A program made the position numbers and the translations under genes. Below, piece by piece: positions 10,940 through 21,538 of a stretch of DNA of 64,000 bases. Location of the stretch: positions 183,866 to 247,865 of the forward strand of contig JARWMV010000019.1 of the NCBI GenBank assembly GCA_030998015.1, in the 5' to 3' direction. The DNA is from Ceratorhiza oryzae-sativae. Its lineage: Eukaryota > Basidiomycota > Agaricomycetes > Cantharellales > Ceratobasidiaceae. Every line of letters starts with the position of its first letter. Positions within the stretch are counted from its first letter, which is position 1. The notes under the pieces are model-generated. The model did no database searches and was not told where the DNA came from. It saw nothing but the letters and a program-made list of their open reading frames with translations.

Positions 10940-12379
10940 CATTCATCAGGCTTTGCTTTTGTTCTGTGCTGTTTTGGTCATTGACATAAAAGAGATTTCT
11001 CATTACCTTTTGTATCATACACACAGCTGTGTGCTCTTCTCTTTCCACCCATCCTTGCTTTGTATTGATTAGCTCATTTGCCCTTGTGGCTCACACTTTG
11101 AAATTGCTACTGGCAGAGGTCCATGAATCCATTGAACTCCTCAGACACCCAGGACCCCACACAAGTCCAAACCACTGGAGCCAAAGGACATCTGCCTATC
11201 CATTGCACCCCTTGGTGCCCATGATGCTGTGCTTGCAAATGGACCCCTATGGATTTATTTTGTGACTGAATCACCCTGATGTCCCTTGAGGTCATCAAAG
11301 GAGGACCTAGGAGTTCCTAGGACCTTGATCAGATCTACACACTTCCTACAGTGCTCCCTTGAGTATCTTTTCTACATGTCTAAGGCCTCTTGTCCTGTCT
11401 TTGACTACATCAAGGTCACCACCAGTTTTTTGGACTCCCTTAGATAGTCATTTCTCTTTCCAATACATATTAAATTCTTGCTTTCAATGTGTAATATTTT
11501 ATATTTAGTTCTCTGTCCTGTACCTACTGTTTCTCACATTCCATACTGCCTCTTGCATCTCAGTTCATCTGTTGTCTCTTCTTTGTGTTGTCTCAGGCTC
11601 CCCTGTTCTCTGTAGCATGTTGCACCATAAGGCTTCACCTTGCAACAATGCTAAATAATACTTGATTAAAATGAAAAAAGCTCAGTCTGAGTTGGGAGAT
11701 CAACTTTCAGTTGAGAAAGCATTGGAACAGAGCCAAGAGTGCCACCCAAACCAGAAGTGTCAATATTGGGAACTGCCTAGGGCACAACCCTGGACTCCAA
11801 AGGTGATATAGGGCAAGCAACAGAGAGAGCCCAAGAATTGTTCAGGGGAGGCAAGGGTGCAGAATTGGAATCAGAATGAAGTAAAGGAACTGCTTAAATG
11901 TTAGTCTAAATGAACAACATCAATCACCATGCTGAGGTGCCTTGCCTTGCCCCTTGATATCTACCATGTTAGTCTCATCCAACTGGCTGGCCTGGATATT
12001 TGGGTTGTTTGTGTCATGAGCCACAATCAGGGTCTTGTGGCTAACCATCATTTTCTTTCCTTTTTTTTACCTTTTGGCCTTGTGGCTTGACCACTTCTCC
12101 CTCATGAGTAAGTACCTCCACCTGCTTACTGAGCCTTGTACTGTTATTAGTCACTTGCTTACTGATCACTGCCATTCACCTTACTCATGCTACTATTATT
12201 AGTTACTTGCTGACTGATGGACATACTATTATTTGTAACTGGCTGACTGATCACTGCCATTCCTTCTTACTCATCCTGTATGTATCCTTAGTCACTCCCT
12301 TGGTTAAAATAGTATAAAAGCAAGGAGAGCAAGCTGGTCTACCCCAGCTTGCTCTACCTTGTCAATTCCCCTCTAAAGC
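10940..12379. other. Repeat-derived DNA with imperfect tandem motifs and a TATA/hairpin
   Basis: No gene recognised. Around 12120-12285 the phrases ACTGATCACTGCCATTC and ATTATTAGTTACTTGCTGACTGA recur as an imperfect tandem array. At 12311-12320 there is AGTATAAAAG, followed at 12327-12354 by a perfect 11 bp stem hairpin (GAGCAAGCTGG). This arrangement resembles the promoter and transcript start of another LTR family, cut off at 12379 by the Ty3 element. That interpretation is inference. Confidence 0.4.
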
Positions 12380-13678
12380 TGTTACAGGTCAGGGTACACT
12401 TGAATATCTAGAGCTTAAGCAATTGTAGATATGTTAGTATACACTAATCGTACTCAATACTTCTTAGACTAGAGTAAGAAGGCTCAAAGTAGTTGCAATG
12501 CAATCAAGTAACACTCAAGGTAGTCTTAATCTTTCACAGTGTAAACTGACTAATTTATAGGTATAAAGAGCAAGACTACTATGGTCAGGTTCCCTTAGAT
12601 ATCTTAAATGTAGTTCAGCCCTAGTCGCTTGGACTAACTGATACTAATCTTAATACTAGGCTTAAGTGATAGCTTATAGGATAGATGGTGGGCTGCCTAA
12701 TGCATGTACTTCCTCAGCTACAGGTACTTAGATTTCCTCTAATAGCTGGTACTTAATGTCACGCTCAATCAGGCAATATTGTATCCTTATATATCTCTGT
12801 ATATAAGATACAATGACTCAGACAGTATATAACTAATATGGTACTTTATTCCTCAGTACTAGTTATATAAGAAATCACACACAGACAAGAGAAATAGAAA
12901 GAGAAAAGAAACCAATAACCGTCTGGGTTGAGTAGAAGGGAGGTGGTCTGGAAGGGCCTCAGAGGAGGTCCTTTTATACCCTGAGGAGGGCATTCCAGAG
13001 CCAAATAGATACATGCATGCCAGTGCGATCATCAAAAGAGGGTACTGCTATACTTGGGGTACACCCTAGCCCAGTATAGGATAAAAGAGTAAAGACAGGG
13101 TGTGGATCGAAGGCATTGATGCATCTGAGACCTGCTATTGGCTTGTAGATCATATTATCATAGTATATACATGTAATGAATGGAGGCTACATCTCAGTGA
13201 GTCATAAAGTGAGTCAGAGAAGCTTCTGGATCAATTTGGGAAGCTCTCCTGACTCACTGGAGTCATTAGATCTTGATTGATGGTCCAGTAAGATTCTAAT
13301 GATCTTCGGGCCATTCCGGCGCGAGGATCCGGTGGATCGCGACGATCTTCGGGCAGCAGATACCGCCGAAGATTGGCTATCGATAGAGCACAAGATCGCT
13401 TTGATAGCGTAAGCGGTTGCCGAGATATGAGCGGTGCGATGTTGTAATCAATATCTCCTGATAAGAGGAAATATCGCAACCTCTGTATCTCTCTGAGATC
13501 TTATCGTAAAAACTTAATAAAATATGCGTTGGAGAGCGGGAATTTTACTATTTAATGAAACAGAAAATAGTACAATTCAGAGCGCATACAAATTCGAGTA
13601 TTTCACAATTTAATTACAGAGGCATCGCTTGTTGGCAGAGCAGACTAAAATAATAGAAAATGTTAGTGATCCATAACA
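12380..13678 (-). repeat. 3' LTR of the Ty3 element
   Basis: Matches 25541-26845 over its whole length with the same TGTTA/TAACA ends. Differences seen by eye include ACGGGT to ACAGGT, AAGCGATAG to AAGTGATAG and ATGCGTGT to ATGCATGT, all CpG transitions, plus rare indels. Confidence 0.9.
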
Positions 13679-13695
13679 TAGCCCCCCCAGTCTGG
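13679..13695 (-). promoter_or_regulatory. Polypurine tract of the Ty3 element
   Basis: On the minus strand CTGGGGGGGCTA lies immediately before the 3' LTR, the normal place for plus-strand DNA priming. Confidence 0.65.
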
Positions 13696-13699
13696 TATG

Positions 13700-13987
13700 T
13701 CAACTCACATTAAGAGAATCATATCCCTCATCATCAGAGCTGATGTAAATGTACTCCCTCTTCCAACTGGCTTGGTTCAGCTGGTTCAGAAGGAGTGGAG
13801 GCACCAGACACAGTAAGGACTCCTCATCTGACTCTTTAGCCTCAGGATCAGCTTCAGAGAGAGAGACAGATTGGGATGGTCCAGCTTCATTTTCAAAATG
13901 AACCCTAGGGCGACCATCTGTCACCCCTGTATCCTTGGGGTTGGAAGACCTGTAACCCATTTGGTTAGCTGGATATGCTACTTCCAT
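13700..13987 (-). CDS. Acidic ORF before the 3' LTR, possibly the last exon of accessory gene 3
   Basis: 95 codons ending just before the polypurine tract. The C-terminus is acidic (SLSEADPEAKESDEE, YISSDDEGYDSLNVS). The upstream bases carry possible splice signals (GTATGC at about 14010, TAG at about 13981), but no junction that I tried restored frame with exon 2 of accessory gene 3. It could equally be a small separate protein. Confidence 0.35.
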   Translation of the reverse strand: MEVAYPANQMGYRSSNPKDTGVTDGRPRVHFENEAGPSQSVSLSEADPEAKESDEESLLCLVPPLLLNQLNQASWKREYIYISSDDEGYDSLNVS

Positions 13988-14114
13988 TTTAGGATTTTAA
14001 GCATACCAAGGGACAGTTTTGGGCCCTGCAGCAGCAGCCAATTGTTCCATCTTGCTTCAGGAACTGGTAAAACTTCTTGGCAGACAATTGCTGCCTCAGA
14101 GTGAAGTAGACATG

Positions 14115-14839
14115 CTGTCCTTGGTTGTCAGCTTCTAACCCAAGGGTAGTAGGATTGGGCTTACCATATCATCTCCCCAAGTCTTGGGAACTCCAGACTT
14201 ATTGGGCTCCAGCCATCCCTTCTTGCAGAATATAGAGCGATATAGATGGAAACAATCCTTTCCTGCAGCTATCATGGCACAAGGGAAAGGAGGGAGGACA
14301 GATGTCTTGTCCCTACCATCATACATAGCCAGACAGCGCAGGCTGCAAACCATCTGTAAGGCCCAAATCTGCAATCGAACCACTTCAGAAATAAGGGCAG
14401 GAAGAGATTCAAAAGGATTCTGCCAGTCCCAAGCAGTGAAGCCTGTTATTGGCTCTATAGGGAAAGCAATTCCTGCTTCCCTGAAGTGTGCATATAGAGG
14501 TGAATCCACTGAAAAGTTATGAGACCTGTAGGCCTCTTCCAAAGTCCCATTCTGCAAGTAGGTTCCCACTGCATCTCGCACTTGGAGAAGTGCATCTACC
14601 AAGGCATGGGCTACTTGATCATGCACATACCATCCATCAGTGCCCCAGTCTTCATTGAAACTGTAGTAAATTTCAATGCCATCCCTGAACTTTCGTTCCA
14701 AGATGGAAGTACTGGAGGCATATAGCCCTTCCCCCATGCGCATAGAGGCTGCCAGGCAAGCAAAGTACTTGGACAGCAGAATTGAATCTGCTACTGCCTT
14801 GGCTTGCTCCTCATTGAGCATCATAGGAGGGGACTGCAT
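14115..14839 (-). CDS. Accessory gene 3 in retroelement: unknown globular protein, spliced
   Basis: The likely start is ATG 14839-14837 (MQSPPMMLNEEQAKAVADS), about 90 bases after a TATAAAAA at 14928-14935. Exon 1 (14839-14165) gives 225 codons of ordinary globular composition with many aromatic residues (LISEVVRLQIWALQMVCSLRCL). A GTAAGC donor at 14164 and an ACAG acceptor at 14115 remove 50 bp in phase and open a second exon from 14114 (HVYFTLRQQLSAKKFYQFLK). The 3' part of this gene is not resolved; the acidic ORF at 13987-13700 may be its last exon. The family is not recognised. It has no resemblance to known retroelement domains. Confidence 0.55.
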
Positions 14840-14927
14840 GGTGCAAGAATAGAGAGATAGTGGGCGAAAAGTGCTTAAGAGCTGGTAGGGTGTTGAACCA
14901 CTGAAGAGAGAGGGCTCTCCAAGGCTG

Positions 14928-14935
14928 TTTTTATA
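14928..14935 (-). promoter_or_regulatory. TATA box of accessory gene 3
   Basis: TATAAAAA on the minus strand, followed after about 90 bases by the ATG of the 225-codon exon. It is the clearest of the three internal TATA motifs. Confidence 0.5.
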
Positions 14936-15037
14936 GCCCAGAGTCGTCCTGCTTTGCTCTTTGGAATCATAGGATTGCCCCTTAAGTTCACACAAGTGGA
15001 ATTGGGGGACAATAGCATAAATTCCAAGCAGACTAAA

Positions 15038-15873
15038 CTAATACAAGTCATGAGTCTCCATGATATCCCTCAGACGTCTTTGTGCAGCTCTGAGGTTCCC
15101 TACTTCTTCCACTAGTTCCCTATTCAACTCCTGTACCCTACTTTCTAAGGCCAACTCCGTCACCAGAAGGTCACCAGATGACTCAGTTCCATCAGAAAGT
15201 GAGTCAGATGGTGATTCTGGCTGGTATTCAGGAGAAGGGGAAGGAGGGTAAGCAAGTCTAAACAAGTCAACTTTAGATCTTGACTCAAGAGAAGCGAACT
15301 CACTGATATTCAGGAAGCTCTCCTCCTGACTCATATTCCCCATCAGTAGGTGCTTCAGAGAGTATGGAAGGCTCTCTGGAAGCCTCATGGGGCCAATGTG
15401 CATAGTCCCTAAACAGATCAGCTTTAGATCTTGACTCAATCAAAGTCAAGAACTTACCAGTCCATCCTTTCCAGGAATTCCTCATAGTCAACAGGGCTTG
15501 CACTCCTTGGGGGAGGCACAGGCCTTTCATCCCTTCTGCCCCATCCATGCATCAAAACCAGATCAAATGGGGTTGGCTCCAACCCTGGAGAGGGAGGAGT
15601 TGGCCATCCAATCTTGAAATGAGGGCCTTGACTGGGAGCTTCCAATGGATAGGTTGGAAGGGGAGGATAAAGGGCAGAGGGGGCTGGATTGGGATATACT
15701 GGAAGTGGCACATCTGGGGCAGGCTCAATGCCCTCCCTTCTAGATTGTTGCCTATTCTGCCTGTTTTGAGATCGCACCCTAGTGCGTTCCCATCTGAGGC
15801 CCATAAAGCGACGCTCCAGAATGTCCAGATGGGTGCTGGGAGTCTGGGGACGTTCAATTGAGTAATCAGACAT
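15038..15873 (-). CDS. Accessory gene 2 in retroelement: Pro-rich coiled-coil protein, 3 exons
   Basis: Exons (minus strand) 15873-15458, 15408-15304 and 15257-15038 total 741 nt, exactly 246 codons plus stop. Both introns (49 and 46 bp) have GTAAGT/GTGAGT donors and TTTAG acceptors, and the phase-2 junctions restore codons cleanly, so this is an intact spliced gene. Residues 1-60 are Arg/Gln-rich (RVRSQNRQNRQQSRR), 60-130 Pro-rich, 130-200 acidic, and the last 40 form a probable coiled coil (VQELNRELVEEVGNLRAAQRRL). A TATAAG lies at 15933-15938, 60 bases upstream. The protein is not recognised. Introns in the same sense as the element should be lost from retrotransposed genomic RNA unless unspliced RNA is packaged, so their survival is odd. 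The two introns share a near-identical 3' half. Confidence 0.75.
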
Positions 15874-15932
15874 GTTTAGAGGGTAAAACTGTGCAGTATA
15901 CAGCTGTAGTACCTTAGAGACGACACAAAAAT

Positions 15933-15938
15933 CTTATA
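15933..15938 (-). promoter_or_regulatory. TATA-like box of accessory gene 2
   Basis: TATAAG on the minus strand, 60 bases before the ATG at 15873. Confidence 0.35.
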
Positions 15939-16171
15939 CTGCATGTATTTCACATCCAGTTGCCAATAGGAAGCTTACTCCAAATAAAAGAAGCTTGTAA
16001 CTGGCCAAATAGAGTGCGCTCTGCTGTTATCTGTACAGTTATCACATGCTGATCCTTCCAGATCTTTCTTATCTAGTCCTTAAACCTTACAGTTGGTGAT
16101 CGGTCCAAGCAGTCAACTGAGATTACTTTGCAGTGACTCATTCTGATGATCGCTTAGGGGATCAGACAACT

Positions 16172-16791
16172 TTATACTTTAAATCTATATACAGAAAGTT
16201 CTGGTACAAGACTTAAAGCGGAGTTAAGGGGAAAAGTTTCTTGATGGGGACTAGATGTGATCGATCCAAATAGATCAGTGGACTTGATAAGATGATCAGG
16301 AAAGATCTGACTTACCAAGCTTGGGTAATCTTATCTACAGCTGTAGAAAAGATCCTAGGTATTGCTGTCGCTCCATCCCTTGCATTTGATCTGTCCAGGA
16401 CTATAAGCATTAAACCCAGTAAATAGATTTTGGACTTACAGTATGGATGGTCTGGCAGGATGAAAAGCTCAGAGGGCATGCCTCTGTTTCCTGGACCCCT
16501 GTAGGGACTATACTGCCTGCGATTCCTCACCAAGGCAATGGAGAGGATGTTAGCAGGCTTAACAGTCCAGAGGGTCCTCTGCCTGCTAAGTATACCAATC
16601 TGTATGGCAGGAAATCACCACCTGCCAGTGACAGTTATGGTGCGCTCTAGGTTGGAATACTCCAACACTACCTTTTGTCCAGGTGCGACCCATATAAAGT
16701 CTTCTCCTAGACTGTAGAGGTAGTAAAGGATGGCAAAAACCATGAGAGCGATGGGGAGAGTAACAGCAATGATGATAATGAGGTTGGCCAT
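16172..16791 (-). CDS. Accessory gene 1 in retroelement: single-pass membrane protein
   Basis: Starts at ATG 16791-16789, 37 bases downstream of a TATAAAT at 16828-16834. The N-terminus is a strong membrane segment (NLIIIIAVTLPIALMVFAIL, residues 3-22), then a beta-rich ectodomain-like part (FIWVAPGQKVVLEYSNLE). The unspliced frame stops after 58 codons. Splicing at CAG|GTGGTG (16621) to TTAG (16586) keeps frame into 16585-16312, an Arg/Pro-rich segment (RNRRQYSPYRGPGNRG). Further GTAAGT donors at about 16444 and 16316 suggest more introns; a last exon could end at TAA 16174-16172. The exon structure after the first junction is tentative. I do not recognise the protein. Its place after pol is that of an env gene, but no fusion peptide or furin site is visible. 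Confidence 0.5.
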
Positions 16792-16827
16792 GGTTGGTGT
16801 GGTGTTTCCAGTGGTAAATGCTAGCCG

Positions 16828-16834
16828 ATTTATA
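16828..16834 (-). promoter_or_regulatory. TATA box of accessory gene 1
   Basis: TATAAAT on the minus strand, 37 bases before the ATG. It lies between the integrase stop and the accessory ORF, consistent with a promoter of its own. Confidence 0.5.
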
Positions 16835-16910
16835 TCTACAAAATGACTTTGTCAGTAAACAAACAACAGAGAAATCATGTGTTGTTCTTGGAATGATTTT
16901 CAGGAAAGGG

Positions 16911-17492
16911 TTAAGACTTCTTAGATGTCTTGAGGCGTTGCTTAAGTTCCCATTCCTTGAGTATCCTGGGAGCATTTGTCAACTGCTGCCTGGATAACCA
17001 TTCATCCCATTCAGGTGGATAACCCACAAATCTTGTAAGATATCGACGCTGTTTTCTCTGTCCTTTCTTGATCATCTTTTCATCCAGAATCTCTTCCACT
17101 TCCCATTCAGGTTCCTTGTCAAAGTCAGATCTATTCAGATGTTTCTTGGGACGGTCTGTACCATCTTTATCTCTATGATAAGGTTCCAGATGAGCTATAT
17201 TAATCACAGGGTGAATCTTGTAGCTGGCTGGAATCTTGATGCGATAAGTTACATCTGAAAGCTTCTCTAGAACTTCAAAGGGACCATCATACTTCATCTG
17301 GAGTTTCCTTCCTTTTCCCTTCTGATTTCTCAGCAGGTTCAGGGAATGTGGATTCAGCATGACCAAATCTCCTTCCTGTAGATCAAGATAACTATGGTTC
17401 TTGTTGTATTGATCCTCCATGTGAACCTGAGCCAATTTCAAGGCATCCTGAGCTTGAGAGCGAATAGCTTTCATCATCTCATTGAAGTTCAC
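16911..17492 (-). CDS. Integrase C-terminus with chromodomain
   Basis: Continues the integrase with the GPF/Y-like module (LQMKYDGPFEVLEKLSDVTYRI, HPVINIAHLEPY) and ends in a chromodomain: EWEVEEILDEKM ... RYLTRFVGYPPEWDEWLSRQQL. This places the element in the chromovirus branch, whose chromodomain usually guides insertion toward marked chromatin. The stop is at 16911. Three further genes follow before the 3' LTR. Confidence 0.85.
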   Translation of the reverse strand: MNFNEMMKAIRSQAQDALKLAQVHMEDQYNKNHSYLDLQEGDLVMLNPHSLNLLRNQKGKGRKLQMKYDGPFEVLEKLSDVTYRIKIPASYKIHPVINIAHLEPYHRDKDGTDRPKKHLNRSDFDKEPEWEVEEILDEKMIKKGQRKQRRYLTRFVGYPPEWDEWLSRQQLTNAPRILKEWELKQRLKTSKKS

Positions 17493-17521
17493 AGCTTTAG
17501 GATCTTCTACAGAGGGTCTGG

Positions 17522-18631
17522 CTAAAGCTTTACCAGTAGAAGTAGTAAATCTGAGGGTCGAAGTGGTTCAAATCCTAAAAGAAGATAAGAAGGTGTAAAT
17601 CCTGTAGATGTATGCTCCATGGTGTTGTAAGCAAAGCTAAAATCATTTAGGAGGTCACTCCAATTGTCCATTGAAGGAAAGACAAAAGCTCTTAAGGCAA
17701 TCTCTAAGGTTTGGTTCATAATCTCACTCTGTCCATCAGCTTGTGGGTGATAAGCTGTAGTAAGCGATCTCTGAATGCCAACCAAAGAGGTTAAGTGTTC
17801 CCAAAAGGCTCCTGTCCATCTAGAGTCTCTGTCAGTAATAACCTGTCTTGGAAGACCATACTTGGTCCATATATGCGCATGGAATAGTTTGGCAGTCTCT
17901 TCCTCATTGATAGAAGTATTGCAAGGGATAAAGTGTGCATACTTAGTCAATTTATCAACTATAGTTAGTATGGCATTAAATCCATTGCTAGGAGGAAGAT
18001 CCATTATAAAATCCATGGTTACTACTTCAAAAGGCTGACTAGGAATTGGAATAGATTGAAGAAAACCTCTTTGTCCATGTCTTTTAGGCTTAGCCTTTTG
18101 ACAAATATCACAAGTGCGCACATATTCCTTAATGACTTGTACCATCTTAGGCCAGTAGTAGGTAGAAGCTACTTTGTTGTAGGTCCTATGGTAGCCAGCA
18201 TGAGCTCCTTCTTGAAGAGAGTCATGTATTTCAGCTACTACTTCCTTCTGTAAGTCTTTAGGGACACACAGCTTGTAATTGTCATCTCTGCAAAAGTAAA
18301 TAAGACCATTTTCTCCAATCCTGTATTGTTTGTAGGGTGGATTTAGATGATCATACTCACCTTGCAGCTTCTTGAGTACATCAGCAAAATGGGGATCATT
18401 AGTGTATGCTTCATAAAAGCGATTAACTTCAGATTCATTAATACTGATGTGTAGCTCATTCAAACCTGATGTAGCAAGAGAGACATTAGCTTTATATACT
18501 TTGTTTCTTACCTTAAACCTTGTCCTAAAACCTTTGGAAGGCTTTTCTTCATTGGCTAAAGCATGCATAGTCGATTGGACTAGCAAATCCTTCTCAAAGT
18601 CTACACCTATTTCTTGGTACAGATTCTTCAA
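17522..18631 (-). CDS. Integrase of the Ty3 element
   Basis: A 369-codon frame with the zinc-binding H2C2 domain (HAGYH ... CDICQKAKP) and the DDE core: Asp in FEVVTMDFIMDLP, Asp in QVITDRDSRW and Glu in HPQADGQSEIMNQTLE. The C-terminal NTMEHTSTGFTPSYLLLGFEP block is typical of Ty3 integrases. The frame then shifts into 17492-16911. Confidence 0.85.
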   Translation of the reverse strand: MKNLYQEIGVDFEKDLLVQSTMHALANEEKPSKGFRTRFKVRNKVYKANVSLATSGLNELHISINESEVNRFYEAYTNDPHFADVLKKLQGEYDHLNPPYKQYRIGENGLIYFCRDDNYKLCVPKDLQKEVVAEIHDSLQEGAHAGYHRTYNKVASTYYWPKMVQVIKEYVRTCDICQKAKPKRHGQRGFLQSIPIPSQPFEVVTMDFIMDLPPSNGFNAILTIVDKLTKYAHFIPCNTSINEEETAKLFHAHIWTKYGLPRQVITDRDSRWTGAFWEHLTSLVGIQRSLTTAYHPQADGQSEIMNQTLEIALRAFVFPSMDNWSDLLNDFSFAYNTMEHTSTGFTPSYLLLGFEPLRPSDLLLLLVKL

Positions 18632-20288
18632 GGCATCTTCAGTGTCATTGTTAAAAGTAAGAGGGTTGATAAGTCTGCTAAAGGTCCATCTTGTCTAGGG
18701 ATCCTTCTTCTTAATCTAGAGATTGGGTCAACATTAGTATGGACTTTGCCTGCTCTATGAACTATTACTAGGTCTGGAAAGGCAGCTATTACTATGCCAT
18801 AACCAGATAGTCTTCTGTTCACAGTTTGGTAAGTCTTACTCCATTTAAGGGCAGCATGATCTGACACTACTACAACTTTAGCACCTTCAAGATACATGTG
18901 GAATTTCACTAGACCATCTCTTACACCTAGAGCTTCTCTCTCAGTGGCTGAGTACCTTGTCTCAGCTGATTTGAGGAGTCTTGACCAGTAGGCAATGACT
19001 CGCTCTATGTGTACTTCAGTTTCTTCAAAGTCTTCATTCCAAGTATCTTCATAGTCAAAAGTTTCAGTACCATCAGCCCCCCCAGTCAGGATGACCTTTC
19101 CTTTGGAGTCAGGTGTAATAAACCTGGGGACAGGTAACCCTTCTTGGTGAGCTTTCTTACATTGATCATAAACTCTAGTTCCTTTCAGGTCCTTAAGTTT
19201 CATGGTTTGAATTTGCTGTAAGATAGCAGCTATTCCAAAGTCACATGCATCAGTATAAAGCCTATAGGGCATCCCTGGTATTGGGTAAGAGAGAACTGGT
19301 GCATTGGCTAGGACTAGCTTAGCTAGTTTGAAAGCATGGGATTCCAATTTATCCCATTTCCACTTGACACTCTTCTTTAAGAGATTAAATAATGGAGCTA
19401 CTATCCAAGTATAATATGGAATATAACTTGAAAAGTAGGTCATCATTCCTAAGAATGTTTGTAATGTAGGTATATCCTTAGGTTCCTCTAATTGTAGAAT
19501 GCCTTCCACTTTCTCCTTATGGGTAGACATGCCAAGTCTGGACACCTTTTGTCCTAAAAGGAGCAGAGATTGATATCCAAGGTGGCATTTACCAGGAGAA
19601 AGAGTCAATCCAGAATCTGCAATGGCCTTTAATACTTTGTCTAATGCTCACAGTGGTCTTCAAATGACTTGCTGTATATCACAATGTCATCTATATATAC
19701 TAGAGCAAATATCCATAAGAATGGGGCCAAAACATCAGTCATAACCCTTTGGAATACTGGAGGTCCATTTCTCCATCCAAAAGGCATTCTTCTGAATTGA
19801 AAGTGTCCTCTGTGACATCTAAATGCTGTCTTAGGCCTATCCTCATCCTTTATCTGGAGTTGAGTAAAGCCTGCTAGAGCATCTAGAGTACTGAGATATT
19901 GGGCTCCTTCAAGTGAATGAAGGATGTCTTGTTGCCTAGGTAGAGGGTATTCATCTGGTATAGCTACTGCATTAAGCTTCCTGTAATCAATGCACAAGCG
20001 AGGCTTATTATTCCGCCATACTACAAGCACTGGGAAGCCCCAAGGGCTCTTAGATTCCTCAATTACACCTAAGCGCAACCAATCATCTATTTGCTTGTCT
20101 ATAGCAGCCTTAGCTTCTTCACTTGGCCTGTAAGGAGTTAAAGCAATTTCCTTTGTACCTGGTCTGAGATTAATCTCTACCCTGGCTGGGTAATTACCAA
20201 GTCTGCCATCTAATCCAAAAGCTTCAAAGTTCTTCTTACCACCTTTTGCAAGCTTTTCTTCTGATCTGGAGTCAAATTGTCTCCCCAA
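18628..20288 (-). CDS. Reverse transcriptase and RNase H of the Ty3 element
   Basis: Two frames, 20288-19641 then 19608-18628, separated by a one-base slip. The first has the RT entry motif (LRLGVIEESKSPWGFPVLVV), KPRLCIDYRKLNAVAIPDEYPLP, FRRMPFGWRNGPPVFQ and the catalytic box FALVYIDDIVIYS. The second has the thumb (KCHLGYQSLLLLGQKVS, LQTFLGMMTYFSSYIP) and an RNase H domain (PYRLYTDACDFGIAAILQQ, YSATEREALGV, VVVVSDHAALKW). All catalytic carboxylates that I could check are present. Only the frame slip prevents a continuous protein. Confidence 0.85.
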
Positions 20289-20591
20289 TGTACTTCTGCC
20301 AAGAGTCTTTCCCTAGGGACTGGCTCTGGGTCAGGCAGTTCAGCAGTTTTAGGGCCTCCTTCTGGCTGCTTTGAGAGTTCAATCTCTTCAGCAGTAGGAG
20401 AAGGTACTTTGACTTCCTTCATAAGAGTATTTATTAGATGTGCCTTGGCTTCTCCTGCTTTCCTAAGTTCTTCAGGCAAATCTTTTTCTTTATCCAATGC
20501 AATCTTGGGGTCATGCATATATCCTATGACATGTCCTTTGGGTAAATGCACTGGCCTCTGAGAAAAGTTGGTTATCTGAATAGTCTTAGTA

Positions 20592-21500
20592 TCAGGAGTG
20601 ATGATGCTGTCTGTAGTTCCATGACATCCAAGTTCCATTATTACTTTCTAGACTACCTTCAATAAAACCTTCTTGCTGTCCTTCCTGGAATTCAACTAGA
20701 ATAGGCACTTGTGTAATGAATTCAGCCTTTAAAAATACATCCCTAGCTAATTTAACTGGGGTAGCACCTTCAGGCCCTTTCTTTAAGGCTTTCTTCTTAG
20801 AAGATTTTTTCCTGTGAAAGGCTCTTCTCTCTAGGTTTGTCTTGAAGTCTGGTCTAGTGTAAACTTGAAATACATTTCCAGCTTCATCCAATCTTGGTTC
20901 AGTTTCTAATTCAATTACTTCAGCAGACCTACCAGAGTTGCCAAAGAGTATTCTGCTAGGAGAGGAAAGACGATCTAAAGAGATTCTATATTGGTTAGAA
21001 AAGTCATTACCCAGAATGAAAGGTACTTTCATTCCTTTCACTACATAGGCTTCTACCTGCATCTTTACAGGTCCATCCTTAGTAGGGAAGGTTAAGTCTA
21101 ATACTACATATCCTGTAATACTAGTTTTACCAGTCACTTGAATAAGATTTATCTTTTGGCCAGATTTCTCTTTAGGAGGTTGTTTCAAGCTAGTCAGAAA
21201 ATTATAGCTAATCAGGGTAATATCAGAGCCTGAGTCAACTGTAATTTCTGTTAAGCCTTCTTCATTCCCTACCCTAGCCATAGCTACTGTAGGTCTAGTT
21301 CCCAAGAAATGAGTTCCTGAAGGACGTTCCATCACCTTTTTAAGAGTAATAGTTTTATCCTCAGGGATTGATTTAAGGTCAAGAGGCTCATTCCTAGTAG
21401 ATAATTGAATAGAAAATGATTTGGTAGCCATTGTTTGATTTGCTAATGCATTATAATTGTGTACTGCCTGTATATCCTGGTCATCTGCATTTACTCCCAA
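20592..21500 (-). CDS. Aspartic protease region of the Ty3 polyprotein
   Basis: A 302-codon frame. The protease core starts near EITVDSGSDITLIS, with the catalytic Asp in a DSG motif, followed by the beta-strand pattern ending PFILGNDFSNQYRISL, the usual Ile-Leu-Gly-x-Asp close of retropepsins. The downstream linker is Lys/Glu-rich and leads into the RT through the frame at 20638-20210. Confidence 0.75.
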   Translation of the reverse strand: MGVNADDQDIQAVHNYNALANQTMATKSFSIQLSTRNEPLDLKSIPEDKTITLKKVMERPSGTHFLGTRPTVAMARVGNEEGLTEITVDSGSDITLISYNFLTSLKQPPKEKSGQKINLIQVTGKTSITGYVVLDLTFPTKDGPVKMQVEAYVVKGMKVPFILGNDFSNQYRISLDRLSSPSRILFGNSGRSAEVIELETEPRLDEAGNVFQVYTRPDFKTNLERRAFHRKKSSKKKALKKGPEGATPVKLARDVFLKAEFITQVPILVEFQEGQQEGFIEGSLESNNGTWMSWNYRQHHHS

Positions 21501-21538
21501 GTCCTCTGTCTCATTAGATTCAGAAGGCTGGGAATTAA

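Noticed and set aside
16172..16791. Retroviral envelope gene
   Set aside because: The position and membrane segment fit, but there is no signal cleavage site, fusion peptide, Cys pattern or furin site, so I call it only a membrane protein.
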